A stretch of DNA of 32,378 nucleotides from Acidobacterium sp. (GTDB taxonomy: Bacteria > Acidobacteriota > Terriglobia > Terriglobales > Acidobacteriaceae). Shown in pieces: positions 7,940 to 15,324 of this stretch; within the stretch, counting starts at the first letter, position 1; every line of letters starts with the position of its first letter. The stretch covers positions 1 through 32,378 of the forward strand of contig PKVY01000101.1 of assembly GCA_003131625.1 (NCBI GenBank), given 5' to 3'. A model generated the notes under the pieces. It worked only from the letters and a program-made list of their open reading frames with translations, was not told the DNA's origin and did not search any database. Position numbers and translations under genes: made by a program.

Positions 7940-7970
7940 GGGGAGCCGACGATGGTCGGCTTCCCTTTTT
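7940..7970 (+). terminator. Rho-independent terminator of the secreted-protein gene
   Basis: GGGGAGCCGAC (7940-7950) pairs with GTCGGCTTCCC (7955-7965) over 11 positions with one G-T wobble and a GATG loop, followed by TTTTT. It lies 36 bp past the stop at 7903. On the opposite strand no T-run follows, so it should not terminate the convergent vapC. Confidence 0.88.
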
Positions 7971-7975
7971 CATTG
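7957..7975. repeat. Left copy of an imperfect direct repeat flanking the toxin-antitoxin pair
   Basis: CGGCTTCCCTTTTTCATTG matches 18 of 19 bases at 8743-8761. This copy overlaps the terminator stem and T-run. Read on the minus strand, both copies encode NEKGKP; the right copy is the real C-terminus of the MBL protein. Confidence 0.55.
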
Positions 7976-7993
7976 AGGGCGAAGGGGGCGGAG

Positions 7994-8434
7994 CTACTGA
8001 CCGAGCAATGCGTCCAGCAGAGGATGCGTGGGGCGCGAAAAAGGATTGACGATTGTGACTCCTCTCCAGATAAACCCGTCCTGCATATCTTCGGAGAGAA
8101 GGAGCCGGCAATCGGCCTCGGCGGCAGCGCTGAGAATGACCGCATCCCATATGCCGAACTGGCGGGTTGCCAGATCGGCGGCAGCCAGCAGAATTGAGGT
8201 AGATGTTTCAACCAAATTGAACGCGTCGCTCCACTTGTAAACAGCAGTTCGGGCGTCAGCTGGTGTGAGGCCCGCCTTCCGTACGAGGACCTGAAACAGT
8301 TCGCCAAGCGCCTGGACAGGAACGACTGTGTCGTAGGGAAGTTTCTCGAAAAGATCCCAGGTCTTCCTTTTTTTCTCGGCGTCGTTAACGCCTTCGGCGT
8401 AGACAAGGATGTTCGTATCGAGGGCAGCTTTCAT
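7994..8434 (-). CDS. vapC: PIN-domain ribonuclease toxin, VapC family
   Basis: The protein has 146 residues, normal for VapC. The PIN-domain acidic cluster is complete: D6 (ALDTNILVY), E45 (GELFQVL), D97 (IWDAVIL) and D116 (SEDMQDG). These residues coordinate Mg/Mn for endoribonuclease activity, usually on tRNA or rRNA. The ATG at 8434 overlaps the antitoxin stop by 4 bp (ATGA), implying translational coupling. The toxin should be held inactive by the upstream Phd-type protein. Hybrid Phd/YefM-PIN pairs like this are known. The gene ends 90 bp from the convergent secreted-protein gene. Confidence 0.92.
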   Translation of the reverse strand: MKAALDTNILVYAEGVNDAEKKRKTWDLFEKLPYDTVVPVQALGELFQVLVRKAGLTPADARTAVYKWSDAFNLVETSTSILLAAADLATRQFGIWDAVILSAAAEADCRLLLSEDMQDGFIWRGVTIVNPFSRPTHPLLDALLGQ

Positions 8435-8676
8435 CGTTCATCCTCGTATAGTTCGTCACGGGTCCAGCGACCAGCGCGGCTGCCGGGTTGCATGCGCAGT
8501 CTCGTAAGAAGGGCCTTGCGGGCATCCGCTATCGTTTTCTCGGCCTTGCTGACCGGAGAAAGCCTCGCGACGGGCTGACCATGGCTGGTCACCAGATACG
8601 TGCGGCCGCGACGAACCCCCTCAAGGAGTCGGGAGAACTGGCGGTTGGCTTCGGTTGCGGAGATCGCTTTTTCCAT
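8431..8676 (-). CDS. Phd/YefM-family antitoxin of the adjacent VapC
   Basis: The protein has 81 residues from the ATG at 8676, where the family's usual start lies (MEKAISATEANRQFSRLLEGV); the open frame extends upstream to 8724 but would read through the promoter and operator. The N-terminal half fits the Phd/YefM DNA-binding fold, including the typical VTSHGQPVARL strand. The C-terminal half is the charged toxin-wrapping tail (LRMQPGSRAGRWTRDELYEDER). The SD is weak (GGGA). A promoter with an overlapping palindrome immediately upstream supports autoregulation by the antitoxin or by the toxin-antitoxin complex. Confidence 0.9.
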   Translation of the reverse strand: MEKAISATEANRQFSRLLEGVRRGRTYLVTSHGQPVARLSPVSKAEKTIADARKALLTRLRMQPGSRAGRWTRDELYEDER

Positions 8677-8695
8677 GGCTGTCGTCCCGACGAAT

Positions 8696-8712
8696 GTAGT
8701 GATATTCACTAC
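8696..8712. promoter_or_regulatory. Palindromic operator of the Phd/VapC operon
   Basis: Perfect inverted repeat GTAGTGA-TAT-TCACTAC (7-bp arms, 3-bp centre), 19 bp upstream of the antitoxin ATG. It overlaps the -10 hexamer on the minus strand and extends into the start-site region, where a bound Phd-type dimer would block transcription. The role is inferred from position and family behaviour. Confidence 0.7.
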
Positions 8713-8739
8713 TATACAAAACATCTAGGATCGAGCCAA
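8711..8739 (-). promoter_or_regulatory. Sigma70-type promoter of the Phd/VapC operon
   Basis: On the minus strand there is a -35 hexamer TTGGCT (8739-8734), a 17-bp spacer and a -10 hexamer TATAGT (8716-8711). The predicted start is near 8704, inside the palindrome. The -35 lies in the last codons of the upstream MBL gene, so the toxin-antitoxin pair can be transcribed independently of it. Confidence 0.65.
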
Positions 8740-9618
8740 CACCGGCTTGCCTTTTTCATTGGGCGCGATGTGGGCGTACGGCGTGTGGTGGTCGTGGGTG
8801 AAGAGGACGAGCCAGTGTTCGGGGATGGCGCGCTGGTAGAAGCGCTTGCGCTCGGCGATGCAGCGGACGGGGTCGAGGTCGTAGCCCATGACCCAGGTGA
8901 GGTCGAGATGGGCGCTGGTGGGGATGAGGTCGGAGATGTAGCAGGCGTGCTGGCCGGCGGATTCGATATGGATGGCGAGGAGCTGCGCGGTGTGGCCGGG
9001 GAAACATTCGACGGAGATGCCGGGGACGATGGGTTCTATCTGGCCGGGGCGCGTGTTGAGCAGGGTCATCTGGCCGGATTCGATGAGGGGATCGTAGTTG
9101 TCGCCGATGTAGCTGACGGCGTCGCGCTCGAGCTGGAGTTGGCCGTGTTCGACTTCGCCGCGGTGCGCGAAGTAGCGGGCGTTGGGGAAGGTGGGGACGA
9201 TGCGTCCGTCGGGGGTGCGGGTGGTGTTCCAGCCGCAGTGGTCGAAGTGGAGATGGGAATTGATGACGATGTCGATTTCTTCAGGGCGGATGCCGGCGGC
9301 GGCAAAAGCGCGCGGGAGTTGCTCTTTTGCGCCGTAGATGGCGCGTAATTTGTCACTGAGCTTGTTACCAATACCGGTTTCAATGGCGATGGTGTGGTGG
9401 CCGGTTCGGACGATGACGGTGTTGAGGCCGAGAAGGATGCGATTCTGGGCGTCGGCGGGCGCGCGTTTTTCCCACAAGGGCTTGGGGACGACGCCGAACA
9501 TGGCTCCCCCGTCGAGGAAATAGATGCCGTCGCTGAGGATGGTCAGCTCGAAATCGCCGAGGGTGGTGCGGCCGCGGATGGGATCGGCGGAGTTGGGGCG
9601 CTCAGCGGGATGCGGCAT
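8725..9618 (-). CDS. MBL-fold metallo-hydrolase
   Basis: The protein has 297 residues. The metallo-beta-lactamase signature HLHFDH gives H122, H124, D126 and H127. Further metal ligands are likely H209 (FPGHTAQ), D230 (YISDLIPTSAH) and one of the His in THDHH (275-278). This is a complete dinuclear Zn site. The domain order and the ISDLIP and FPGHT motifs resemble the lactonase-like/AttM-type and related hydrolase group. The substrate (for example a lactone or other ester) cannot be fixed from sequence. There is no signal peptide, so it is cytoplasmic. It follows the peptidase gene in the same direction after 54 bp containing a heptamer array, and its SD is unclear. Its last codons (NEKGKPVLARS) fall in a direct repeat that recurs beyond the toxin-antitoxin pair. 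Confidence 0.9.
   Translation of the reverse strand: MPHPAERPNSADPIRGRTTLGDFELTILSDGIYFLDGGAMFGVVPKPLWEKRAPADAQNRILLGLNTVIVRTGHHTIAIETGIGNKLSDKLRAIYGAKEQLPRAFAAAGIRPEEIDIVINSHLHFDHCGWNTTRTPDGRIVPTFPNARYFAHRGEVEHGQLQLERDAVSYIGDNYDPLIESGQMTLLNTRPGQIEPIVPGISVECFPGHTAQLLAIHIESAGQHACYISDLIPTSAHLDLTWVMGYDLDPVRCIAERKRFYQRAIPEHWLVLFTHDHHTPYAHIAPNEKGKPVLARS
8743..8761. repeat. Right copy of the imperfect direct repeat, inside the MBL 3' end
   Basis: CGGCTTGCCTTTTTCATTG differs from 7957-7975 at one base. It encodes NEKGKP in the MBL reading frame. The two copies bracket the Phd/VapC pair and its promoter, about 0.79 kb apart. Confidence 0.55.
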
Positions 9619-9623
9619 GTCTG

Positions 9624-9651
9624 GGTACAGGGTACAGGGTTCAGGGGACAG
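9624..9651. repeat. Degenerate heptamer micro-array (4 units)
   Basis: Four head-to-tail units of the form GGNNCAG: GGTACAG, GGTACAG, GGTTCAG, GGGACAG. It occupies most of the 54-bp gap between the peptidase stop (9673) and the MBL start (9618). A further GGCTCAG at 9669-9675 covers the peptidase stop codon itself. Confidence 0.75.
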
Positions 9652-9672
9652 AAAAAGCAGACCTGATCCGGC

Positions 9673-11970
9673 TCAGGGTTTGGGGGGTTGGGGTGCGGGC
9701 GTTGCAGCAGGCGGAGCAGCGGTGGCGTGGGCCTTCAGATACATCTCGAAATGCTCCAGGATCTTGCTGTAGAGCTCAGTCTGATCGTCGACGCCGGAGA
9801 CGGAGTGGGTTTTGCGGGGATAGATGTTGTAGTCGTAGGGAACGCCGGCCTCGATGAGCTTCTGGATGTACTGAGTGTCGTTTTCGAGGTGGACGTTGTC
9901 GTCGCCGGTGCCGTGCAGGATGAGGATGTGGCCTTTGAGGTCGGCGGCGCTGTTGACGTCGGAATCGTCGTGGTAGTTCTGGGCGTCGTCGGAAGGCAGG
10001 CTCATGTAGCGCTCGGTGTAGATGGAGTCGTAGTCGCGCCAGTCGGTGACGGGAGCGCCGGCGACGCCGGCGAGAAAGCTGTCACTGTGGGAGAGCGCGA
10101 ACAGCGTGAAGCTGCCGCCCCAGCTCCAGCCCCACCAGCCGAGGCGGTGCGGATCGAGCTGCGGATAATCGCGGAGGACCTGGTCGATGGAGGCCATCTG
10201 ATCGGCAAACTGGGGCGGGCCGAAGTTGTGATACGCGACCTGCTCGAATTCGCGGCCGCGGCCGGCCATGCCGCGGTTGTCGACGTGGAGGACAGCGAAT
10301 CCGTGCTCGGCGAGAAGCTGGTCGAAGAGGAACCGCTTCTCACCCCACTTGTCGCGCGCGGAATCCACGCCGGGGCCGCCGTAGGGATTGACGATGAGCG
10401 GAACGCTGTGCGGAGTCGCCTCGCCGGGAGGAAGGAGAAGCGTGCCGTAGAGTTTGGTGGTCTTGTCAGCGGCGGTGAGCACCAGAGGCTGGGGAGCGAT
10501 GAGAGGGTGGCCTTCAATCGGCTTCGAACGCCAGAGGGCGGAGCAGGAGCCAGCGGAGGTGCAGGCGGAGACGACAGGCGGGACGAGTTCCTGGGACCAG
10601 GTGTCGATGAAGTTGCCGCCCTGCGCGGGAAAGCTGGCATCGTGAAAGCCGGTGTTCTGGGTGACGGGGCGCTTGCCGCCGCCGTCGAACTGGACGGCCC
10701 AGACCTGCTGTTGGCGTGAGTCGCCCTCATTGGAGAGGTACCAGAGGGTCTGCGCGTTTTCGTCGACGCCCTTGATGGAGGCAACCTCATAGTCGCCGCT
10801 CTCGACCTGGTTGGCGAGCTGGGCGAGGTCGGCGAAGGGATTATTGGGATTGAACGTGTAGCGGTAAATGTGGGTGTGGCCGTCGCGCCAGCTGAGGATG
10901 AGGAACTGGTGGTCGCCGACGAATTTCACGTCGTAGGTCATGGTGAAGTACTTCTGGTCGTACTGCTGGAGAACGCGGCGGATTTCGCCGGTGTGCGTGT
11001 CGGCGAACCAGAGGTCGAGGCGCTGATGATTGCGGGAGAGGACTTCCACCCAGACAACGTGGGGATTGACCCAGCCGAAGCGCGGGATGTAGTCGTTGCC
11101 GACGTCCATGGGGATTTTGAGCCAGCGGGTGTTGCCGCCGCCGGCGCCGACAATGCCGACGCGCACGCCGGGATTGGGATCTCCGGGCTGCGGGTAACGC
11201 TGCAGTTCGACGCTGGCATGGACGGGGATCCAGTCGACGAGCGGATACTGGGGCACGCTGGCCTCGTTCATCTGGAGGTAGGCGATTTCGCGCGAGTCGG
11301 GCGACCAGAAGTAGTTGCTGCGCGCGTCGAGTTCTTCGAGGTAGACCCAGTCGACGCCGCCATTGAGCAGGGTGTCGTCGTGCGTGCTGGTGAGCTGCAG
11401 AGAAGGAGCGGCGCCATCGGGACGCTGGAGCCAGAGATTGCCGTCGTGCAGATACGAGACGAGCTGGCCGTTGGGCGAGAATTTGGGATCGTCTCCGGAC
11501 ATCATGCCGGAATTGCCGATCTGTACGCCGGTGCCGTTCTTCGGGGTGAAGAACCAGAGAGCGCCGTTGGTATCGAAGAGGATGTGCTCGGAGTCGGGCG
11601 CCCAGATGTAGTCGGGCTGATCGTAGCGGGCGCGATGATCGCGGTCGCGCTCGGGCATGGCGGCATTGAGCAGGACAGAGATTTTGCCGTAGGGGATCAG
11701 TTTTTGGGGTTTGGAATCGGGAGGCTGGATGGCGACGAGATCGCCGTTTTCGTCGATCCAGGTGGCGAGTTTGCCGTCGGGGGACCAGCTGATATTGTCG
11801 GGCGCTTCGCCGGTAAGGCTGCCGGGATGGCCGAAGATTTCCTGGACGGTCCAGGGGTGATCGGCCTGGGCGTGCGCGGGCTGGGCCCACAGAGCAGCGC
11901 CGGCGATAACGATGGCGAGCAGGCCTGAATCCAGACGGCGAAAGGTGTTGCTGGGCAAACGAGGCTCCAT
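9673..11970 (-). CDS. Secreted dipeptidyl peptidase IV, prolyl oligopeptidase family S9
   Basis: The protein has 765 residues from the ATG at 11970, which gives a good signal peptide (hydrophobic core LLAIVIAGAALW, likely cleavage after AHA before QAD). The open frame extends to 12069 but would overlap the MFS gene. Residues about 45-500 are the DPP IV beta-propeller, containing DWVYLEEL, whose double Glu corresponds to the substrate N-terminus binding pair. Residues about 510-745 are the alpha/beta-hydrolase domain with S616 (GWSWGGS), D690 (HGTGDD) and H722 (KTHSVSG). The S-D and D-H spacings (74 and 32) nearly match human DPP IV (78 and 32). The enzyme removes N-terminal X-Pro/X-Ala dipeptides outside the cytoplasm, probably for peptide scavenging. 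The C-terminal tail is Ala/Pro-rich. It lies 76 bp downstream of the exporter gene. Confidence 0.94.
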   Translation of the reverse strand: MEPRLPSNTFRRLDSGLLAIVIAGAALWAQPAHAQADHPWTVQEIFGHPGSLTGEAPDNISWSPDGKLATWIDENGDLVAIQPPDSKPQKLIPYGKISVLLNAAMPERDRDHRARYDQPDYIWAPDSEHILFDTNGALWFFTPKNGTGVQIGNSGMMSGDDPKFSPNGQLVSYLHDGNLWLQRPDGAAPSLQLTSTHDDTLLNGGVDWVYLEELDARSNYFWSPDSREIAYLQMNEASVPQYPLVDWIPVHASVELQRYPQPGDPNPGVRVGIVGAGGGNTRWLKIPMDVGNDYIPRFGWVNPHVVWVEVLSRNHQRLDLWFADTHTGEIRRVLQQYDQKYFTMTYDVKFVGDHQFLILSWRDGHTHIYRYTFNPNNPFADLAQLANQVESGDYEVASIKGVDENAQTLWYLSNEGDSRQQQVWAVQFDGGGKRPVTQNTGFHDASFPAQGGNFIDTWSQELVPPVVSACTSAGSCSALWRSKPIEGHPLIAPQPLVLTAADKTTKLYGTLLLPPGEATPHSVPLIVNPYGGPGVDSARDKWGEKRFLFDQLLAEHGFAVLHVDNRGMAGRGREFEQVAYHNFGPPQFADQMASIDQVLRDYPQLDPHRLGWWGWSWGGSFTLFALSHSDSFLAGVAGAPVTDWRDYDSIYTERYMSLPSDDAQNYHDDSDVNSAADLKGHILILHGTGDDNVHLENDTQYIQKLIEAGVPYDYNIYPRKTHSVSGVDDQTELYSKILEHFEMYLKAHATAAPPAATPAPQPPKP

Positions 11971-12046
11971 GGAACCCGATTGGGGACGTTGAACCGGGCA
12001 GTGTGCGTGAAAAGGAATTCTAAACCTTGGGGTGAAGAAGGCGGGA

Positions 12047-13651
12047 TTAATGGGCGGCGGCGGGGCCACCCTTGCGTTTTTTCATCAGGAAAATGAGGGG
12101 GATCATGCAGGCCGCGCCGATGGAGAGGAGGGCAACAACGTCGAGATAGGCGAGCTGGGTGCTCTGGCGAATGAGCTGCTGATAGATGCTGCCCTGAGCA
12201 AGGGCGCGCGCCTGGGCCGGGGATGCGGTGAGACCTCCGCCGTGCTGGAAGTAGCGCGCGAGGCCATCGCGCTGCCGGATGAACTGCGGGCTGATGCCGT
12301 TGAGGAACATGGAGAGGCGGTCCTGGTGCTCCTGACTGCGGCGCGCGAGCACGGTGACGAAGAAGGAGGTGCCGCAGCTGCCGCCGATGTTGCGGGCGAG
12401 ATTCATGAGGCCGGAGACATCGTTGTTTTTCTCGCGGGGAACGTCGGTGTAGGAGAGCGTGTTGATGGGGATGAAGAGGAAGGCGAGGCCGCAGGCCTGG
12501 AAGATGCGCATCCACGCAATGTAGGCGTAGCTGGCCTGGGTATCGATGGTATGCAGGGCAGCGAGGGCGGCGGAGAGAATGGCGAAACCGAAGGCGATGA
12601 GCCAGCGGTTATCGACGCGGCTGACGAGGACGCCAACCAGGGGCATGAGAAAGAGAATAGCGATGCCGCCTGGAGAGATGACGAGGCCTGCCTGCTCCGC
12701 GGTGTAGCCCATCAGTTGCTGGACGTAGAGAGGAATGAGGACGGTGGTCCCGAAAAGGGTGAAGCCGAGGACGAACATGAGCAGCCAGGAGACGCAGAAG
12801 GTGCGGTTGCGGAACATGGTGAGGTCGAGGATGGGCCTGTTTCCGCGGCGAATCTGGGCAATTTCCCAGAAGATGAGGATGAGCAGCGAGGCTCCGCACA
12901 TGAAGAAAAAGGTGGTGATGAGGTGGGACCCGAACCAGTCGTTCTCCTGGCCTTTGTCGAGGACAAACTGCAGGGAGCCGAAGCCGATGGCGAGCAGTCC
13001 GAAGCCGGTGTAGTCGAGGTTGAGGCCCCGTTTGCGCTGCTCGGCGACTTCTTTGCGGATGTGCGGCGGGTCTTCCACGACGCGCGAGGTAAGGACCAGG
13101 GAGAGGATGGCGATGGGGACGTTGATGAAGAAAATCCAGCGCCAGGTGTAGTTGTCGGTGATCCAGCCGCCGAGGGTGGGACCGATGGCGGGAGCGAGGA
13201 CGACGGCCATTCCATAGACGGCGAAGGCCTGGCCGCGCTGGCGCGGAGGGAAAGTGTCAGCGAGGATGGCCTGCTCGCTGGGCTGGAGGCCGCCGCCGCC
13301 CGTGCCCTGGAGGACACGGAAAAAAATGAGGAGGGGGAGCGAGGGAGCGAGGCCGCAAAGCATGGAGCTGATGCCGAAGAGCGCGACGCAGATCATGTAG
13401 AAGCGCTTGCGCCCGAGGAAGGAGACGAGATACGCGCTGGCGGGGAGGATAACGGCGTTGGAGACGAGGTAGGAGGTGAGGACCCAGGTGGCTTCGTCCT
13501 GGGAGGCGCCGAGGCCGCCGGCGATGTGGGGGAGGGCGACGTTGGCGATGGAGGTATCGAGGACCTCCATGAAGGTGGCCAGAGTGACGGTGAGGGCGAT
13601 GGCCCAGCGATTATGTTTGGGTTGCCAGTTTCCGTCGATGTCCGGCGGCAT
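12047..13651 (-). CDS. MFS multidrug exporter, DHA2 (EmrB/QacA) family, 14 TM
   Basis: The protein has 534 residues from the ATG at 13651; the open frame extends to a TTG at 13771, which I reject. It begins NRWAIALTVTLATFMEVLDTSIANVALPHIAGGL, the DHA2 TM1 signature (LDxTIVNVALP type). LGRKRFYMICVALF is the MFS loop 2-3 motif, and AVVLAPAIGPTLGGWI is the TM5 antiporter motif characteristic of drug:H+ antiporters. Fourteen hydrophobic segments fit DHA2. A periplasmic insert of about 50 residues (QEHQDRLSMFLNG to IYQQLIRQST) before the last helix is typical of EmrB-like pumps. EmrB normally works with an EmrA membrane-fusion protein and TolC, but no EmrA is adjacent. The TolC-like gene at 24.9 kb is too far away to be called its partner. 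Confidence 0.93.
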   Translation of the reverse strand: MPPDIDGNWQPKHNRWAIALTVTLATFMEVLDTSIANVALPHIAGGLGASQDEATWVLTSYLVSNAVILPASAYLVSFLGRKRFYMICVALFGISSMLCGLAPSLPLLIFFRVLQGTGGGGLQPSEQAILADTFPPRQRGQAFAVYGMAVVLAPAIGPTLGGWITDNYTWRWIFFINVPIAILSLVLTSRVVEDPPHIRKEVAEQRKRGLNLDYTGFGLLAIGFGSLQFVLDKGQENDWFGSHLITTFFFMCGASLLILIFWEIAQIRRGNRPILDLTMFRNRTFCVSWLLMFVLGFTLFGTTVLIPLYVQQLMGYTAEQAGLVISPGGIAILFLMPLVGVLVSRVDNRWLIAFGFAILSAALAALHTIDTQASYAYIAWMRIFQACGLAFLFIPINTLSYTDVPREKNNDVSGLMNLARNIGGSCGTSFFVTVLARRSQEHQDRLSMFLNGISPQFIRQRDGLARYFQHGGGLTASPAQARALAQGSIYQQLIRQSTQLAYLDVVALLSIGAACMIPLIFLMKKRKGGPAAAH

Positions 13652-13760
13652 AGGTAGAAGGTTTGAGGGAGCAGTGTAGCAGGAGGATGCAGGAAAATGT
13701 CGCGGTCGGCAAGGTGGGGCTAACTTCCGGGTCCCGCCGCTTGCCTCAGGCTCCTGCCTA

Positions 13761-13772
13761 ATTGGATCCAAT
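13761..13772. promoter_or_regulatory. 12-bp perfect palindrome in the exporter/vapB divergent region
   Basis: ATTGGATCCAAT is a perfect palindrome lying 110 bp upstream of the exporter ATG and 66 bp upstream of vapB. Position and symmetry suggest a dimeric repressor site, perhaps for the drug exporter, but no regulator gene is adjacent and a 12-mer palindrome can occur by chance. Confidence 0.3.
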
Positions 13773-13812
13773 CCGCGTTGGTCCGGCCTCGTGCATCAGG
13801 CTGCGGCTGACA

Positions 13813-13831
13813 ATGTCGTTTGTGACATAAT
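13813..13831 (+). promoter_or_regulatory. Candidate -10 and operator of the second VapBC operon
   Basis: ATGTC (13813-13817) and GACAT (13824-13828) form a 5-bp inverted repeat with a 6-nt spacer, and ATGTC recurs at 13833-13837. CATAAT (13826-13831) resembles a -10 hexamer. If used, transcription would start at about 13838, the A of the vapB ATG. There is no good -35. RHH antitoxins commonly bind such short repeats over their own promoter. Confidence 0.4.
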
Positions 13832-13837
13832 CATGTC

Positions 13838-14068
13838 ATGGCGGTGAGAACTACAGTCGATATCCCGGAGCCTCTGCACGAGAGGCTGCGGCATCGAGCG
13901 GAGAGCTCCGGGGTTTCCATCCGTTCGCTGATCGTGCGCGCTCTGGAGCGGACCTACGCGGAAAGAGGCAAAGGCCGCCGGATAACCGGGCCGCTGGTCC
14001 GCGGCAAGGGCAAGCTGGGGCCGCGGTTCCCAGTGGACGAGAATCCGCATGACCTTATTGTTTCCTGA
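13838..14068 (+). CDS. vapB: Ribbon-helix-helix antitoxin, VapB type
   Basis: The protein has 76 residues. The N-terminus MAVRTTVDIPEPLHERLRHRAESSGVSIRSLIVRALERTY is a ribbon-helix-helix DNA-binding fold: a beta strand with alternating residues followed by two helices. The Gly/Arg/Pro-rich C-terminus is the usual disordered toxin-neutralising tail. The reading frame overlaps vapC by 20 bp. The ATG has no SD within 15 nt upstream, and a -10-like hexamer ends 6 nt before it, so a leaderless mRNA is possible. This RHH antitoxin is unrelated to the Phd-type antitoxin at 8.4 kb. Confidence 0.9.
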   Translation: MAVRTTVDIPEPLHERLRHRAESSGVSIRSLIVRALERTYAERGKGRRITGPLVRGKGKLGPRFPVDENPHDLIVS

Positions 14069-14495
14069 TCTCAACGTCTGGCTGGCGCTTTCGGTTGAGG
14101 GACACGCGCACAACGCTGCAGCGTGGCGCTGGATGGGGATGGTGAAGGCGGAATCGCGCCTGCTCTTTTCCCGATACACGCAGATCGGGCTGCTTCGCCT
14201 CCTCACGAATGCGGCCGCGATGAGCGACCGGGTCCTCACGGTACGCGAAGCATGGAAAGTGTACGACGGCTGGATGGAAGATGTGCGGGTTGAGTTTTAT
14301 CCGGAGCCGCGCACTATCGATTCGGAGTTTCGCGAGGCCATGGAACCGTTTGCGGGGAAGGCCTCGTCGAAATGGGTAGGCGACTGCTGGTTGCTGGCAT
14401 TTGCGACGGGAGCGGGCGCGGAACTGGTGACGTTCGACAAGGCGTTGTGCGACTTTGCCCGGAAGCGGGGCCACGCGGCAGTCATACCGCAATGA
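14049..14495 (+). CDS. vapC: PIN-domain ribonuclease toxin, VapC family (mycobacterial-type PIN)
   Basis: The protein has 148 residues. Acidic residues D7 ([10 protein letters not shown]), D112 ([10 protein letters not shown]) and D130 (VTFDKAL) mark the PIN metal site. The position of the second acidic residue is Q in [11 protein letters not shown], which is usual for the subfamily large in Mycobacterium, where TQxGxLRLLTN replaces the Glu-containing helix, so it is not a defect. It is translated from an ATG inside the antitoxin frame, 20 bp before the antitoxin stop, and so is coupled to it. It should be a sequence- or structure-specific endoribonuclease. It differs in subfamily from the VapC at 8.0 kb, so the two pairs are independent acquisitions, not a local duplication. 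Confidence 0.92.
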   Translation: MTLLFPDLNVWLALSVEGHAHNAAAWRWMGMVKAESRLLFSRYTQIGLLRLLTNAAAMSDRVLTVREAWKVYDGWMEDVRVEFYPEPRTIDSEFREAMEPFAGKASSKWVGDCWLLAFATGAGAELVTFDKALCDFARKRGHAAVIPQ

Positions 14496-14544
14496 GAGCG
14501 GCTCAGAACATCCGGCAGCCGGTGATAAACTGCAAATTCCGACC

Positions 14545-15324
14545 ATGCGAACTGAACTCGAGGCGCTAATCCGCCTGCAAACCATCGATGGAGAGACTAC
14601 GCAGCTGCGGGCGGAGATTGCCGCGCTGCCGAAGCGGCTGGCTGCGCTGGAAATCAAGCTGGCTGCGGAGAGAGCAGCGGTGGAACAGGCGGCGAAGGCG
14701 CTGAAGGACGAAGAGGCGCTGAAACGGCGGCTGGAAAGCGACCTGAAAGATCAGCAGCAGAAGATTGCGAAGCTGCGCGATCAGATGTCGAACGTGAAGA
14801 CGAACGAGGAGTATCGTGCGTTCCAGCACGAGATCGAGTTTGCGGAGGGGGAGATCCGGAAGATCGAGGACAGTGAGCTGGAGGGCATGGAGCGGGCCGA
14901 GCGGCTCGATCAGCAGCGCAAAGCGGCGGAGAGCGACCTGAAGGACAGCACGAAGGCGGTGGAGATTGAGAAGGAAGACGCACGGGCGGCTTCAGCGGAG
15001 CAGCAAAAGCATCTGGGGGAACTGACGAAGCGCCGTGCGAAAGAGCGGGCTCTGGTTCCGGAGGAGTTGTTGCGGATTTACGATCACGTCGCTGGATCGT
15101 CGCGGGTTACAGGCGTTGCGTACGCGCAGGGGCAGCGTTGCATGAGCTGCCATATGGGTTTGCGGCCGCAGATGTGGAATCAGATTCGCGATGGGCAGAT
15201 TCTCACGTGCGAATCGTGCGGGCGGCTGCTGTTTTACGATGTGTCACGGGAGCCGCAGCCGGAACCGGAGCAAGAGAAGCCGAAGAAGCGGGGGCGGAAG
15301 GCGCCGGAGGCGGGGGTGGAGTGA
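14545..15324 (+). CDS. Coiled-coil zinc-ribbon protein (CT398-like)
   Basis: The protein has 259 residues from the ATG at 14545; the frame is open further upstream, overlapping vapC, but without coding character. Residues 5-175 are a long antiparallel coiled coil, including the conserved hairpin-turn stretch [21 protein letters not shown]-terminal zinc ribbon uses C199-x2-C202 and C222-x2-C225, followed by a Lys/Pro/Glu-rich tail. This architecture matches the bacterial C4-type zinc-ribbon family that includes Chlamydia CT398 and HP0958/FlgZ, for which interactions with sigma54, flagellar export parts or RNA are reported. The function in this organism cannot be inferred. A heptamer array begins at the stop codon. 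Confidence 0.88.
   Translation: MRTELEALIRLQTIDGETTQLRAEIAALPKRLAALEIKLAAERAAVEQAAKALKDEEALKRRLESDLKDQQQKIAKLRDQMSNVKTNEEYRAFQHEIEFAEGEIRKIEDSELEGMERAERLDQQRKAAESDLKDSTKAVEIEKEDARAASAEQQKHLGELTKRRAKERALVPEELLRIYDHVAGSSRVTGVAYAQGQRCMSCHMGLRPQMWNQIRDGQILTCESCGRLLFYDVSREPQPEPEQEKPKKRGRKAPEAGVE

Noticed and set aside
11971..12069. 33-residue N-terminal extension of the dipeptidyl peptidase
   Set aside because: It would overlap the end of the exporter gene and bury the signal peptide; the ATG at 11970 gives a proper leader.
12032..13657. 541-codon plus-strand frame opposite the MFS exporter
   Set aside because: The translation is an acidic Glu/Gly/Asp-rich shadow; the minus-strand frame has clear MFS motifs and 14 helices.
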